In this document: positions 25,695 through 34,152 of the stretch, in pieces
Layout of the letters: every line of letters begins with the position of its first letter
Position numbering within the stretch: position 1 is the stretch's first letter
Source of the DNA: Actinocatenispora sp036503555
GTDB lineage: Bacteria > Actinomycetota > Actinomycetes > Mycobacteriales > Micromonosporaceae
Assembly: GCA_036503555.1 (NCBI GenBank)
Contig: DASXWQ010000082.1
Coordinates: forward strand, 310,001-374,000
Length of the DNA stretch: 64,000 nt
Direction: 5' to 3'
Notes under the pieces: generated by a model
The model's database searches: none
What the model saw: only the letters and a program-made list of their open reading frames with translations
What the model was told of the DNA's origin: nothing
Position numbers and translations under genes: made by a program

Positions 25695-26621
25695 TCAGGA
25701 GACCAGGTGCCGGCAGGCCGCCTCGTCCAGCGCGCCGTCCGCGATCCACACGTCGTACCGCAGCGTCAGCGATCCGCCCGCCGGCAGCTCGTACTCGGTG
25801 TCGAAGAACGGTGCCGGGCACACGCCCGCGAACTGGCCGGTGCGGACGAACCAGCGCGTCGGGTGGGTCGGGTTGCCCGGATCGTCGCGGAACAGCAGCG
25901 TCGAGGACCGGCCGTGCCCGTCGTGCCGCCCCACGTACGCGAGCCACGGCCCGCGCGCGCCCATCAGCTCGTCGGCGCCGACGACGCCGGGCATCAGCAC
26001 CCGGCCGCCGTCGCTGAACGACCGCGGCCCGCGCCAGAACAGCCCGGAGTACCCGGCGTTGTCGCGGCCCTTCGTCGTCGGGCTGCCGAACGGGACGGTG
26101 TCCGGGCCGACGTTGGTCATCGTGGTCGTGAACCCCAGTCGCCAGGCGCCCTCCACGACGGTCGCCGTGATCAGCCGGCGTTCGGTCAGCATCCGCTCGC
26201 CGTCGGCGGCCAGCCAGGACAGCCGCTCGTCGAGCCGGGCCACACCGTCGCGTACGCCGAGCTCGTCGAACCCGTCGTGCCGCACCGTGCCGTTGTCGTC
26301 GAGCTGCACGTACCCGCGGTCCGGGGTGAACGTGCGGCCGCCCCAGAAGTTCTGCGTACCGACGTTCGACAGGGACCAGGCGATGCCCTTGTGCCACACG
26401 TGATCGTGCGGCCGGAACAGGCTCACCACGTCGCCGCCGAGCGTGCGCACCGGATGCAGGTACGGCCGCGGCGACTCCCGCTGCGCGTCCCACGGGCGGT
26501 ACACGTACCGGAACAGCTCGACGTCGTCGATCCGCAGCCGCACCGATCGTTCCTGCTCGTGGACCAGCATCGGCCCCGACGGCGCCGGCTCCCGCGTCCC
26601 GTCCTCGTCCCTGGCTCCCAT
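25695..26621 (-). CDS. DUF6807 (PmoA-like) family protein
   Basis: A 308-residue cytoplasmic protein rich in Trp, His and beta-strands. FRPHDHVWHKGIAWSLSNVG (about 69-88) and FWGGRTF are the landmark motifs of the family annotated as PmoA-like or DUF6807, which in actinomycetes and planctomycetes sits beside Gfo/Idh/MocA oxidoreductases and sugar transporters. The function is not established and methane chemistry is not implied. The His-rich motif could bind metal or a sugar. It converges with YesL and probably belongs to the same sugar regulon, though no LacI operator is visible before it. Confidence 0.8.
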   Translation of the reverse strand: MGARDEDGTREPAPSGPMLVHEQERSVRLRIDDVELFRYVYRPWDAQRESPRPYLHPVRTLGGDVVSLFRPHDHVWHKGIAWSLSNVGTQNFWGGRTFTPDRGYVQLDDNGTVRHDGFDELGVRDGVARLDERLSWLAADGERMLTERRLITATVVEGAWRLGFTTTMTNVGPDTVPFGSPTTKGRDNAGYSGLFWRGPRSFSDGGRVLMPGVVGADELMGARGPWLAYVGRHDGHGRSSTLLFRDDPGNPTHPTRWFVRTGQFAGVCPAPFFDTEYELPAGGSLTLRYDVWIADGALDEAACRHLVS

Positions 26622-26659
26622 CCGCCCATTAGACCGTGCGGCCGGCCGACCGCCCACCC

Positions 26660-27784
26660 TTACGGGCAGAGCTCGGCGTCCAGCAGGTCGTCGACGGCGT
26701 CGCCGAGCTTGTTGTGGTCCGTGCGGCCCCAGGTGGCCGAGACGGTGACCCGCCTGCTGTTGTCCGGGGCGCTGAACACCCAGGTCGAGTAGCCGGGTGC
26801 GTCGCCGTCCTTGCCCCACGCGGTGATCCCGCACGACAGCGGCTGTTCGATCACGCCGAGGCCGTAGACCGAACCGACGGCGGGCGTACGCATCTGCGCC
26901 ACCAGGTACGGCGGCAGCAGCGTCCCGTCGAACAGCGCCGCGTAGAAGCGGTTCAGGTCCCGGGTGGTGGAGACGATCTCGCCGGCGAAGCCGAGGACGG
27001 TCGGGTTGATCGCGGTGATGTCGACGACCGACACCGACCCGTCGGCCCGCTCGACCGGCAGGTACCCGTGCGCGTGCGGGCCGTGGATCACCGGATCGGT
27101 GCCCGGCACCGACGTACCCGGGAGGCCGAGCGGCCGGATGATGCGCCGCTCGATCGCCGTGCGGAACGGGGTGCCGGTGACGCGTTCGACGATCAGGCCC
27201 AGCAGGAGGTAGTTGGTGTTGGAGTAGCTGGCCCTGCTGCCGGGAGTGAACAGCAACGGCTTGTCGGCCACCCGCGCCACCAGCTCCCGCTGCGACCAGG
27301 TGTGCCAGCGCAGCGCCAGGAACTCCGGCGTGGTCGGCCGCGGCAACGTGGTGAGGATGTCCGGGAGCCCGCTGGTGTGGTTCAACAGCTCCCGTACGGT
27401 GATCCCGGTGCCCGCCGGCAGGACGCCGGGAAGCACGTCGTCGACGGTGTCGTCCAGCCCGAGCCGGTGCTCGGCCACCAGCTGAAGCACGACCGCGCCG
27501 ACGAACGTCTTCGTCACGCTGCCCGCCCGGAACCGCCCGTTCGCCGGTACCGGCCGCGCCGAGCCGCGCGTCGCGGTGCCGGCCACGGCACGTACCCGAT
27601 GCGTACCGGCGTCGACCTCCGCGCTGGCACCGGTGGCCCCGGCGGCGACCACGGCCGCCACCTCCTGACGCAGCCGCTCCCGCGACGACCCCGGCGACGC
27701 GGAAGCCGTCACCGACGCGCCGGCCAGAACCAGCGCCGTCGCGCCAGCCAGCCCGGAAACCAGATACGTACGCACTCTCGTCAC
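26660..27784 (-). CDS. secreted serine hydrolase (class C beta-lactamase / DD-carboxypeptidase family)
   Basis: A 374-residue exported enzyme. The signal peptide covers residues 1-30 (LVSGLAGATALVLAGASVTASA). The active site motifs are SVTK (S89, K92), the Tyr motif YSN (187-189) and HAHGY near 245. LNHTSGLPD is a conserved marker. Relatives cleave D-Ala-D-Ala peptides or small esters outside the cell. The GTG at 27784 follows a strong GGAGGG site. It sits between the sugar locus and a LysR gene on the same strand, with no obvious functional link to either. Confidence 0.9.
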   Translation of the reverse strand: MTRVRTYLVSGLAGATALVLAGASVTASASPGSSRERLRQEVAAVVAAGATGASAEVDAGTHRVRAVAGTATRGSARPVPANGRFRAGSVTKTFVGAVVLQLVAEHRLGLDDTVDDVLPGVLPAGTGITVRELLNHTSGLPDILTTLPRPTTPEFLALRWHTWSQRELVARVADKPLLFTPGSRASYSNTNYLLLGLIVERVTGTPFRTAIERRIIRPLGLPGTSVPGTDPVIHGPHAHGYLPVERADGSVSVVDITAINPTVLGFAGEIVSTTRDLNRFYAALFDGTLLPPYLVAQMRTPAVGSVYGLGVIEQPLSCGITAWGKDGDAPGYSTWVFSAPDNSRRVTVSATWGRTDHNKLGDAVDDLLDAELCP

Positions 27785-27882
27785 CGCGGTCCCTCCAGAT
27801 GGATGTCCTGACGCCACGATGGCGTCCGTCCACCATGGATCGCGACCGGGAAATACCCTGACCGTCCCCTGGCCTCGGTACC

Positions 27883-28788
27883 TCAGCCGGTGGCCCCGGT
27901 GGCGAGCTCGCAGGCGTGCGCGTACTCCCGCACCAGGGGGCGGCGGTCGTCGGCGCGCCAGGCCAGGACGAAGCGGCTGGGCGAGACGCCTCGTACCGGG
28001 CGGGTGACGACTCCGCCGAGGGTGACCAGCGGGATGTTGCCGGCCGCGAGCAGGACCACGCCGAGACCGGCGACGAGCGCCTCGTAGGTCTCCTCGGTGC
28101 TGGCCACCTCCGCGCCGATGTTCGCCGGCCTTCCGCCGCGGGCGTCGGTGGCGAGCCAGTAGTCCCGCAGTGGCCCGGCGCTGTCGGGCAGCGCGAGGAA
28201 CGGCTCGTCGAGCAGGTCGCCGAAGTCGACGGTCTCCCGGTCGGCGAGGGGGTGGCCGTCGGGCATGGCGACCAGGCGCGGCTCCTCGGCGACCACGACC
28301 CACCGGTACCGGCCCGGGTCGGGCAGCGGGAGCCAGACGAACGCCGCGTCGCACGTACCGTCGGCGAGCCCGCCGGTCGGGTCGTGCCAGGAGACCTGGC
28401 GGAGGTGGAGGCGGGCGTCGGGGCGCGCGGCGGTGAAGCGGGACCGGATCGCCGGCAGCACTCCCCCACGCCCCGGGCTGGTACTCATGCCCACGACGAG
28501 GACGGCCGACCGGTCGGCGACCGCGCGCGCGACCGCGTCCTGGGCCGCCTCCCACTCGGCGAGGATGCGCTGGGCGTGCGGCAGCAGGGCCGCGCCGACC
28601 GTGCTCAGGCGTACGTCGCGCCGGTCCCGCTCGAACAACGCGGCCCCGACCTGCTTCTCCAGCATCCTGATCTGCTTGCTCAGCGCGGGCTGGGAGACGT
28701 ACAGCCGCTCGGCGGCGCGGGTGAAGTGCAGCTCCTCGGCCACCGCGGCGAAGTACCGCAGGTCCCGTCCGTGAACGTCCATAACCAT
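27883..28788 (-). CDS. LysR-family transcriptional regulator
   Basis: A 301-residue LysR regulator. The helix-turn-helix is LRYFAAVAEELHFTRAAERL with VSQPALSKQIRMLEKQVG (10-48), a textbook LysR N-terminus, followed by two effector subdomains. It is divergent from an SDR dehydrogenase gene. A perfect inverted repeat ATAACC-ATC-GGTTAT lies across its start codons, so autoregulation is likely. Two starts are possible (28788 or 28782), and neither has a ribosome binding site, so the message may be nearly leaderless. Confidence 0.92.
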   Translation of the reverse strand: MVMDVHGRDLRYFAAVAEELHFTRAAERLYVSQPALSKQIRMLEKQVGAALFERDRRDVRLSTVGAALLPHAQRILAEWEAAQDAVARAVADRSAVLVVGMSTSPGRGGVLPAIRSRFTAARPDARLHLRQVSWHDPTGGLADGTCDAAFVWLPLPDPGRYRWVVVAEEPRLVAMPDGHPLADRETVDFGDLLDEPFLALPDSAGPLRDYWLATDARGGRPANIGAEVASTEETYEALVAGLGVVLLAAGNIPLVTLGGVVTRPVRGVSPSRFVLAWRADDRRPLVREYAHACELATGATG

Positions 28789-28795
28789 CGGTTAT
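28781..28795. promoter_or_regulatory. LysR-type dyad over the regulator start
   Basis: ATAACC and GGTTAT are perfect inverted 6-mers separated by ATC, close to the T-N11-A form of LysR boxes. The dyad covers both possible start codons of the LysR gene and lies 92 bp upstream of the SDR start. It fits a site from which LysR represses itself and activates the SDR. Confidence 0.6.
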
Positions 28796-28886
28796 CACAG
28801 CAGGTCTTGGACGGGCAACCGGTGCCGGCTGCAAGGTTGTTCACACCCGCCGAGAACGGCGGACCACCGGGCACGAGGAGCAGGAC

Positions 28887-29720
28887 ATGAACAGGGTTTG
28901 GCTGGTCACCGGGGCGAGCAGCGGGTTCGGTCGGGCGATCACCGAGGCCGCGGTGGCCGCGGGCGACATCGTCGTCGCCGCCGCCCGGCGTACCGCGCCG
29001 CTGGACGACCTGGTCGCCGCGCACCCGGACCAGGTCGAGGCGCTGGCGCTGGACGTCACCGACATCGCGGGCGTCCAGGCCGCGGTCGACGGCGTGGCGG
29101 CCCGGCACGGCCGGGTGGACATCCTGGTCAACAACGCCGGCCGGGGCATGGTGGGCGCGGTCGAGGAGACCACCGACGCGGAGCTGCGGGACCTGATGGA
29201 CCTGCACTTCTTCGGCCCGGCCGCCCTCACCCGAGCGGTACTCCCGCACATGCGTCGCCGGGGCTCGGGCGCCATCGTCCAGTTGACCAGCATGGGCGGG
29301 CGGTTCGCGTTCGCCGGCGTCGGCGCGTACTGCGCCACCAAGTTCGCCCTGGAGGGGCTCTCCGAGGCGCTGGCCGCCGAGGTCGCCCCGCACGGCATCC
29401 GGGTACTGATCGTCGAGCCCGGCGCGTTCCGTACCGGGTTCGCCGACGCCGCGGGCCTCCAGCCGTCCTCGGCCCTGGAGGCGTACCAGGACACCGTGGG
29501 TCCGGTCCGTACGGGGCTGCCGGGCGGAAGTGGCCAGGAGCCCGGGGACCCGGCCAGGGCCGCGGCCGCCATCCTCACCGCGCTGGACGCCGACGAGCCG
29601 CCGCTGCGGCTGCCGCTCGGCAACGACGCCGCCGACGCGATCATCAACCACCTCGACGGTGCGCGTACCGAACTCGGTTCGTGGGAGAAGGTCATCCGCT
29701 CCACCGACTTCGACGACTGA
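28887..29720 (+). CDS. short-chain dehydrogenase/reductase
   Basis: A 277-residue SDR. The cofactor motif is TGASSGFG (8-15), LVNNAG is at about 81-86, the catalytic Ser lies in QLTSMGG and the Tyr/Lys pair is YCATK (about 151-155). The Arg pair after the first strand (AAARR) suggests NADPH. It belongs to the classical SDRs that reduce small ketones. It is divergent from the LysR regulator and 122 bp upstream of an MFS exporter on the same strand, a common detoxification layout. Confidence 0.92.
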   Translation: MNRVWLVTGASSGFGRAITEAAVAAGDIVVAAARRTAPLDDLVAAHPDQVEALALDVTDIAGVQAAVDGVAARHGRVDILVNNAGRGMVGAVEETTDAELRDLMDLHFFGPAALTRAVLPHMRRRGSGAIVQLTSMGGRFAFAGVGAYCATKFALEGLSEALAAEVAPHGIRVLIVEPGAFRTGFADAAGLQPSSALEAYQDTVGPVRTGLPGGSGQEPGDPARAAAAILTALDADEPPLRLPLGNDAADAIINHLDGARTELGSWEKVIRSTDFDD

Positions 29721-29842
29721 CACCGCGTCGACCCGCCGTCGCCACATCGGCGGCGGGTGCCACACGGGAGCCCAGCTCCCGGTCCCAGACCGGTCTGCCC
29801 CGCCCGGTCGCACAACCCCCCGAACGTCTCAGGAGTGTCCTG

Positions 29843-31249
29843 ATGAAGTCGCTACTCACGCCCTCCCGTACCGCGGGCCCCGCATCGGAGGCGGTCCGGG
29901 GCGGATCGCCGGTGGTGCTCGGCGCCGCGCTGCTGGGCTTCTTCCTCATCTCGCTGGACGCGTTGATCGTCACCGTCGCCCTGCCCGACATCGGCCGCGG
30001 CGTCGGCGGCGGCATGTCGGGCCTGCAGTGGGTGGTCGACGGGTACACGCTGGCGTTCGCCGCCCTGATGCTGTCCGCGGGCGGCCTGTCCGACCGGGTC
30101 GGTGCCCGCCGGGCGTTCGGCGCGGGGCTGGTGCTGTTCGCGCTGGCCTCGGCGGCGTGCGGGCTGGCGCCGGGGCTCGGCGTACTCGTGGCCGCACGGC
30201 TCGTGCAGGGGGCCGCGGCGGCGGTGTTGATGCCGGCGTCGCTGGCGCTGGTCCGGCAGGGCTTTCCCGACCGGGCGAGGCGAGCGCGGGCGATCGCGGT
30301 CTGGACCGTGGGCGGCGCGGTCGCGGTGGCGGCCGGGCCGGTACTCGGCGGTGCGCTCACCGCCTCCGTGGGCTGGCGGTGGATCTTCTTCGTCAACCTC
30401 CCCGCAGCTTTGCTGGCCCTCGTACTGCTGACCCGGGTGCCGGCGTCCCCGCGGCTACCCGCCCGGCTGGACGTGGTCGGCCAGCTGACGGCGGTGGTCG
30501 CGATGGGTGGGCTGACCTACGGCGTGATCGAGGGCGGTGCCGAGGGCTTCGACCGTCCGTTGGTGGTGGCCTCGCTGCTGGTGGCGGTGGCCGCGGCGGG
30601 CGCGTTCCTCGCCGCGCAGGCCCGGGGTGCCCACCCGATGCTGCCGCTGCCGCTGTTCCGGTCCCGGGTCGTGGCGGTGTCGCTGGTGGTCGGCTTCATG
30701 CTCAACGCCGCCTACTACGGCGGGGTGTTCGTCTTCAGCCTGTACCTGCAGCAGCAGCGCGGGCAGTCGGCGCTGTCCGCCGGCCTGCTGTTCGTACCGA
30801 TGACGGCGCTGGTCGCGGTGGTGAACCTGGCCTCGGCGCGGCTGGCCGAGCGGTTCGGCCCGCGGGTACCGATGGTCGCGGGACAGGTGGTCGGGACGGC
30901 CGGGCTGCTCGCCCTGCTCACGGTCGGCGCGCACACCGACGTGTACGTGGTGGCCGGGCTGATGGTGCCGGTCGGCCTCGGCGGGGCGCTGACCGTACCG
31001 GCGCTGACGGCGATGCTGCTCGACGCGGTACCCGCGGACCGGGCCGGCACCGCGTCCGCCGTGCTCAACACCGGTCGCCAGGTCGGCGGCGCGATCGCGG
31101 TGGCGGCCTTCGGGGCGCTGCTGGCGGGGGCCGATTCGTTCCTGACCGGTATGCGGTTCAGCATGCTGTGCGCGGCGGCCGGGCTCGTCCTGACGGCGGT
31201 GGCGACGCTGACGCTGCCGCGCGCCGGGCGCCGGGGCGCGACGGCGTAA
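29843..31249 (+). CDS. MFS multidrug transporter (DHA2 family)
   Basis: A 468-residue transporter with 14 predicted membrane helices. LDALIVTVALPDIG (helix 1) is the DHA2 motif, SAGGLSDRVGARRAFG is motif A and WTVGGAVAVAAGPVLGG is motif C. It should be a proton-driven exporter of hydrophobic drugs. The ATG follows CAGGAG. It lies downstream of the SDR gene and may share the LysR control. A small 7-bp hairpin with tetraloop CAAC (31338-31355) past the stop could be its terminator. Confidence 0.92.
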   Translation: MKSLLTPSRTAGPASEAVRGGSPVVLGAALLGFFLISLDALIVTVALPDIGRGVGGGMSGLQWVVDGYTLAFAALMLSAGGLSDRVGARRAFGAGLVLFALASAACGLAPGLGVLVAARLVQGAAAAVLMPASLALVRQGFPDRARRARAIAVWTVGGAVAVAAGPVLGGALTASVGWRWIFFVNLPAALLALVLLTRVPASPRLPARLDVVGQLTAVVAMGGLTYGVIEGGAEGFDRPLVVASLLVAVAAAGAFLAAQARGAHPMLPLPLFRSRVVAVSLVVGFMLNAAYYGGVFVFSLYLQQQRGQSALSAGLLFVPMTALVAVVNLASARLAERFGPRVPMVAGQVVGTAGLLALLTVGAHTDVYVVAGLMVPVGLGGALTVPALTAMLLDAVPADRAGTASAVLNTGRQVGGAIAVAAFGALLAGADSFLTGMRFSMLCAAAGLVLTAVATLTLPRAGRRGATA

Positions 31250-31351
31250 GCCACGCGGGACCCGCTGCGCCTCAGCCGCCGGTTCAGGTCCGGTCGAAGG
31301 TCGGTAAGGGTGTCGAGCGCGGTGGAGTCGTGGGGTGGGCCGGCCAACGCC

Positions 31352-31636
31352 GGCCGCCTCGGTGGGCGCGACGCCGTCGCTGACGAGTTGGCGCATCCGT
31401 TCGAGCCGAGCGACGTCGGCGGGCTGGTAGCGGCGGTGCCGGCCGGTCTCCCGCTCGGCGGGGCCGAGACCGTTTCGGCGGTCCCAGGTCCGGATCGTGG
31501 TGACCGCGACGCCGACGTCCCCGGCGCTGAGGCCGTCGACGGGCGCGCTCACCGGGGGCTCCGCTCCGGCCGGCCGCGGTGCGGGACCTCGGAACGGACC
31601 GGTCGACGGCTGATCGTCGGCATCACGAGGGTGCAC
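31352..31636 (-). pseudogene. truncated LitR-type MerR regulator
   Basis: Ninety-five codons of a MerR-type DNA-binding domain: GLSAGDVGVAVTTIRTWDRR, then GLGPAERETGRHRRYQPADV and LERMRQLVSDGVAPTEAA. This matches the LitR/CarH-like regulators that sit beside photolyase genes in actinomycetes. Full-length members continue for about 200 residues with a cobalamin light-sensing domain. Here the sequence stops making sense at a 7-bp hairpin and runs antisense into the MFS gene. A GTG at 31636 with GAAAGG could start it. DNA binding could persist, but light or B12 sensing cannot. The rest of the gap 31250-31840 holds three TGTGCA/GTGCAC sites (31631, 31650 and 31695), possible MerR contacts. Confidence 0.65.
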
Positions 31637-31810
31637 CCTTTCGTGTCATGTGCACGGCGGAGACGCCCGCGCTATCCTAGCCTCACATCGCATCGTTTTG
31701 TGCATCGATTTAGCCCCCGAGGCAGAGCTGGACAGGTGACCGTCGTGACCCTCGACACCCCGTACGAGCGCCGGCCGGCGGGCCGTCGTACCGCGGCGGC
31801 CGCGTGCGGC

Positions 31811-31839
31811 CGGGTCCGCCCCCGAGCTGGGCGGACCCG
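31811..31839 (+). promoter_or_regulatory. perfect hairpin abutting the photolyase start
   Basis: Arms 31811-31821 and 31829-31839 are perfect 11-bp inverted repeats around a 7-nt loop. The 3' arm ends on the base before the GTG at 31840 and covers the place where a ribosome binding site should be. It could act as an attenuator or block initiation. If translation starts at 31804 instead, it is simply coding sequence. Confidence 0.5.
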
Positions 31840-33189
31840 GTGAACGGGCTGGACACCGCGATCGTGCTGTTCACCCGCGACCTGCGGATCCACGACAACC
31901 CGGCGCTGGACCTCGCCTGCCGTTCGGCCCGCCGGGTGGTCCCGCTGTTCGTGCTGCACGAGGGGCTCGGCTTCGCCGTCCCGAACCGCATGCGCCTCCT
32001 GCACGACTGCCTGGCCGACCTGCGCGCGTCACTCCGGTCCCGCGGCGGCGACCTGGTGGTACGCCAGGGCGATCCGGTCATCGAGACCCTCGCCCTGGCG
32101 CGCGACGTCCGCGCCGACGGGATCGTGCTGGCCCGCGACGTCAGCCGGTACGCGCACCGCCGCTGGGACCGGCTGGCCCGGGCCTGCCGGGACGAACGGA
32201 TCGCGCTGCGCGCGGTCGACTCGGTCACGGTCGTACCGCCGGGCGCGGTGACACCCGCCTCCGGCGACCATTTCCGGGTGTTCACCCCATATTGGCGGGC
32301 ATGGGAGAAACATCCCCGGCGCGACGAGGCGCCCGTACCCGAGCGCATCACACTGCCGCCCGACGTACGGGCCGGCGCGGTGCCGGGCGTGGCGGCGGCG
32401 CACCGTACCGCGGACCTGCCGGCCGGGGGTGAGAGCGCGGCGCGGCGCCGGATGTTCGGCTGGCTGCGCGGCGGGCTGGGACGCTACGCGGACCGGCACG
32501 ACGACCTGCCGGCCGACGGTACGTCCCGGTTGTCCGCCGATCTGCACTTCGGCTGCCTGTCCCCGACCGAGCTCGCGGCGCGGGCCGTACGCGCCGGCGG
32601 CGACGGCGCCGACGCGTACGTGCGGCAGCTGTGCTGGCGGGACTTCCACGCCCAGGTCGCCGACGCGTACGAGGACCTGCCCCACCGCGACTACCGGCCG
32701 CGGCGCCACGACTGGCGCGACGACCCGGAGGCACTCGCCGCCTGGCGGTCCGGGCAGACCGGCATCCCGATCGTCGACGCCGGCATGCGGCAGCTCGCCG
32801 TCGAAGGGTTCCTGCACAACCGGGCGCGGCTGCTCGTGGCGTCGTTCCTCACCAAGGATCTCCGCGTGCACTGGACGGCCGGCGCCGCGCACTTCTTCGA
32901 CCTGCTGGTCGACGGCGACGTCGCCAACAACGCCGGGAACTGGCAGTGGGTCGCCGGCACCGGCAACGACACCCGACCCGACCGCCACTTCAACCCGGTA
33001 CGCCAGGCGCACCGGTTCGACCCCGACGGCGCGTACGTCCGCCGGTACGTACCGGAGCTCGACGGCATCGCCGGCGGCCGCGTCCACGAACCGTGGACAC
33101 TCCCCCGGCAGCCCGCCGGCTATCCCGTACCCCTCGTCGAGCCGGCCGCGGCGACCCCTCGTGCGCCGGTGGGGTCAGCGTCGTGGTGA
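31840..33189 (+). CDS. phr: deoxyribodipyrimidine photolyase (class I)
   Basis: A 449-residue photolyase. The N-terminal alpha/beta domain starts AIVLFTRDLRIHDNPAL (antenna-binding) and the C-terminal FAD domain contains QLCWRDFHAQV, GQTGIPIVDAGMRQL and the NNAGNWQWVAGTGNDTRP stretch that holds FAD and the electron-transfer tryptophans (all given in part). It repairs UV-induced cyclobutane dimers in light. The GTG at 31840 gives the standard N-terminus; a GTG at 31804 would add 12 residues. The truncated LitR regulator upstream is the usual neighbour. The last 15 bp overlap the convergent Imm1-like gene. Confidence 0.92.
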   Translation: MNGLDTAIVLFTRDLRIHDNPALDLACRSARRVVPLFVLHEGLGFAVPNRMRLLHDCLADLRASLRSRGGDLVVRQGDPVIETLALARDVRADGIVLARDVSRYAHRRWDRLARACRDERIALRAVDSVTVVPPGAVTPASGDHFRVFTPYWRAWEKHPRRDEAPVPERITLPPDVRAGAVPGVAAAHRTADLPAGGESAARRRMFGWLRGGLGRYADRHDDLPADGTSRLSADLHFGCLSPTELAARAVRAGGDGADAYVRQLCWRDFHAQVADAYEDLPHRDYRPRRHDWRDDPEALAAWRSGQTGIPIVDAGMRQLAVEGFLHNRARLLVASFLTKDLRVHWTAGAAHFFDLLVDGDVANNAGNWQWVAGTGNDTRPDRHFNPVRQAHRFDPDGAYVRRYVPELDGIAGGRVHEPWTLPRQPAGYPVPLVEPAAATPRAPVGSASW

Positions 33190-33621
33190 GACGGGCGCGG
33201 CGTCGGCCCTCACCCAGCACACGCCGCCCGGCCGGGAACCCGTGCGTACGTAGTCGATGACCTCGGCCCGGACCGTCGCCGGCGGAACCCGCGTCTGCCA
33301 CGCCTCGTACGCCAGGACGCCCCGCCCGAGGTCCCGCCCGTCGAACAGCAGCCGCCCGTCGTCCACCTGCGCCAGCGGATCCACCGCGAACTCACCGGAC
33401 GAACACCACTGCAGCACGCCACGGCCCGCGGCCCGGTCGATCCCGAACAGCAGATCCGGCGGACCCGGCGCGTCGGCGTCGGGTCCGATCTCAGCCAGCG
33501 GCAACAGCCGCAGCACGCCGTCGGTCATCATCGTGCCGAGCCGCGCCAGGTCGTCCGCGAACTCGGCCGACTCACCGTCGACCGTGACACGCAACCCGTG
33601 GTACGCCAACAGCCTCCGCAC
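33175..33621 (-). CDS. Imm1-like immunity-family protein
   Basis: A 148-residue acidic soluble protein. Its layout (DLLFGIDRAAGRGVLQW in the middle, VPPATVRAEVIDYVRTGSRP and GVCWV at the end) matches the Imm1 family of immunity proteins for contact or polymorphic toxins, whose members end with a conserved G.RP..V.W. The GTG start at 33621 has an excellent AAGGAG site 6 nt upstream. No toxin gene is adjacent, so it would be an orphan immunity protein, or it may have another role. Family assignment is by motif only. Confidence 0.6.
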   Translation of the reverse strand: MRRLLAYHGLRVTVDGESAEFADDLARLGTMMTDGVLRLLPLAEIGPDADAPGPPDLLFGIDRAAGRGVLQWCSSGEFAVDPLAQVDDGRLLFDGRDLGRGVLAYEAWQTRVPPATVRAEVIDYVRTGSRPGGVCWVRADAAPVSPRR

Positions 33622-33743
33622 CGCCGTCTCCTTCCCCCCGGACGACACAGCCTCTTCACCCTCGCAGACCCCCGCCATTCACTACCTGGTCACCCCAGCC
33701 GGACGGGTCCGTCGGCGCACGAGCGGTCTGTCATCCTCGGACG

Positions 33744-34145
33744 ATGGCCATCACACCGGGGGCGCAGCCGATGGGCAGATCGCACGAGTCCGCCACCACG
33801 CCCGACGCGCTCAGCCGGCTCGTCGTCGAACGACTCAACGCCGCCGACCTCGACGGCCTCGTCGCCCTCTACGAACCCGACGCCCAGCTCGCGCTCCCCG
33901 CCGGACGAGTCGCCGTCGGCAGCGCGCAGATCCGCGCCGCGTACCGGGAGCTGCTCGCCGACCGGCCCCGTTTCACGCCCGGTGAGCGACTCCCGCCCCT
34001 GGTCAACGGCGACCTCGCCCTCACCAGCTCGCGGCTGGCCGACGGGCAGGTCACCGCCGAGGTCGCCCGCCGCCAACCCGACGGCACCTGGCGGTGGATC
34101 ATCGACCGCCCCGCGCTTCTGCCCCCACCCGTACCGGGGACGTGA
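33744..34145 (+). CDS. SnoaL/NTF2-like protein
   Basis: A 133-residue protein of the NTF2-like fold. The first helix LSRLVVERLNAADLDGLVALYEPDAQLALPAG (in pieces; about 24-55) and the pattern GSAQIRAAYRELLAD are typical of the YybH/SnoaL group of small cone-shaped proteins, which can be isomerases, cyclases or binding proteins. No catalytic residues can be assigned. A second ATG lies at 33771. It converges with the serine hydrolase gene, leaving only 7 bp between stops. Confidence 0.75.
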   Translation: MAITPGAQPMGRSHESATTPDALSRLVVERLNAADLDGLVALYEPDAQLALPAGRVAVGSAQIRAAYRELLADRPRFTPGERLPPLVNGDLALTSSRLADGQVTAEVARRQPDGTWRWIIDRPALLPPPVPGT

Positions 34146-34152
34146 CGATCTC

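Noticed and set aside
25650..25697. Terminator between the YesL and DUF6807 genes
   Set aside because: Only CTGAGC and GCTCAG can pair across more than 30 nt, too weak to call.
31338..31355. Attachment site or mobile-element end at the LitR truncation
   Set aside because: A 7-bp hairpin is present but no integrase, transposase or matching second end was found; a plain deletion is simpler.
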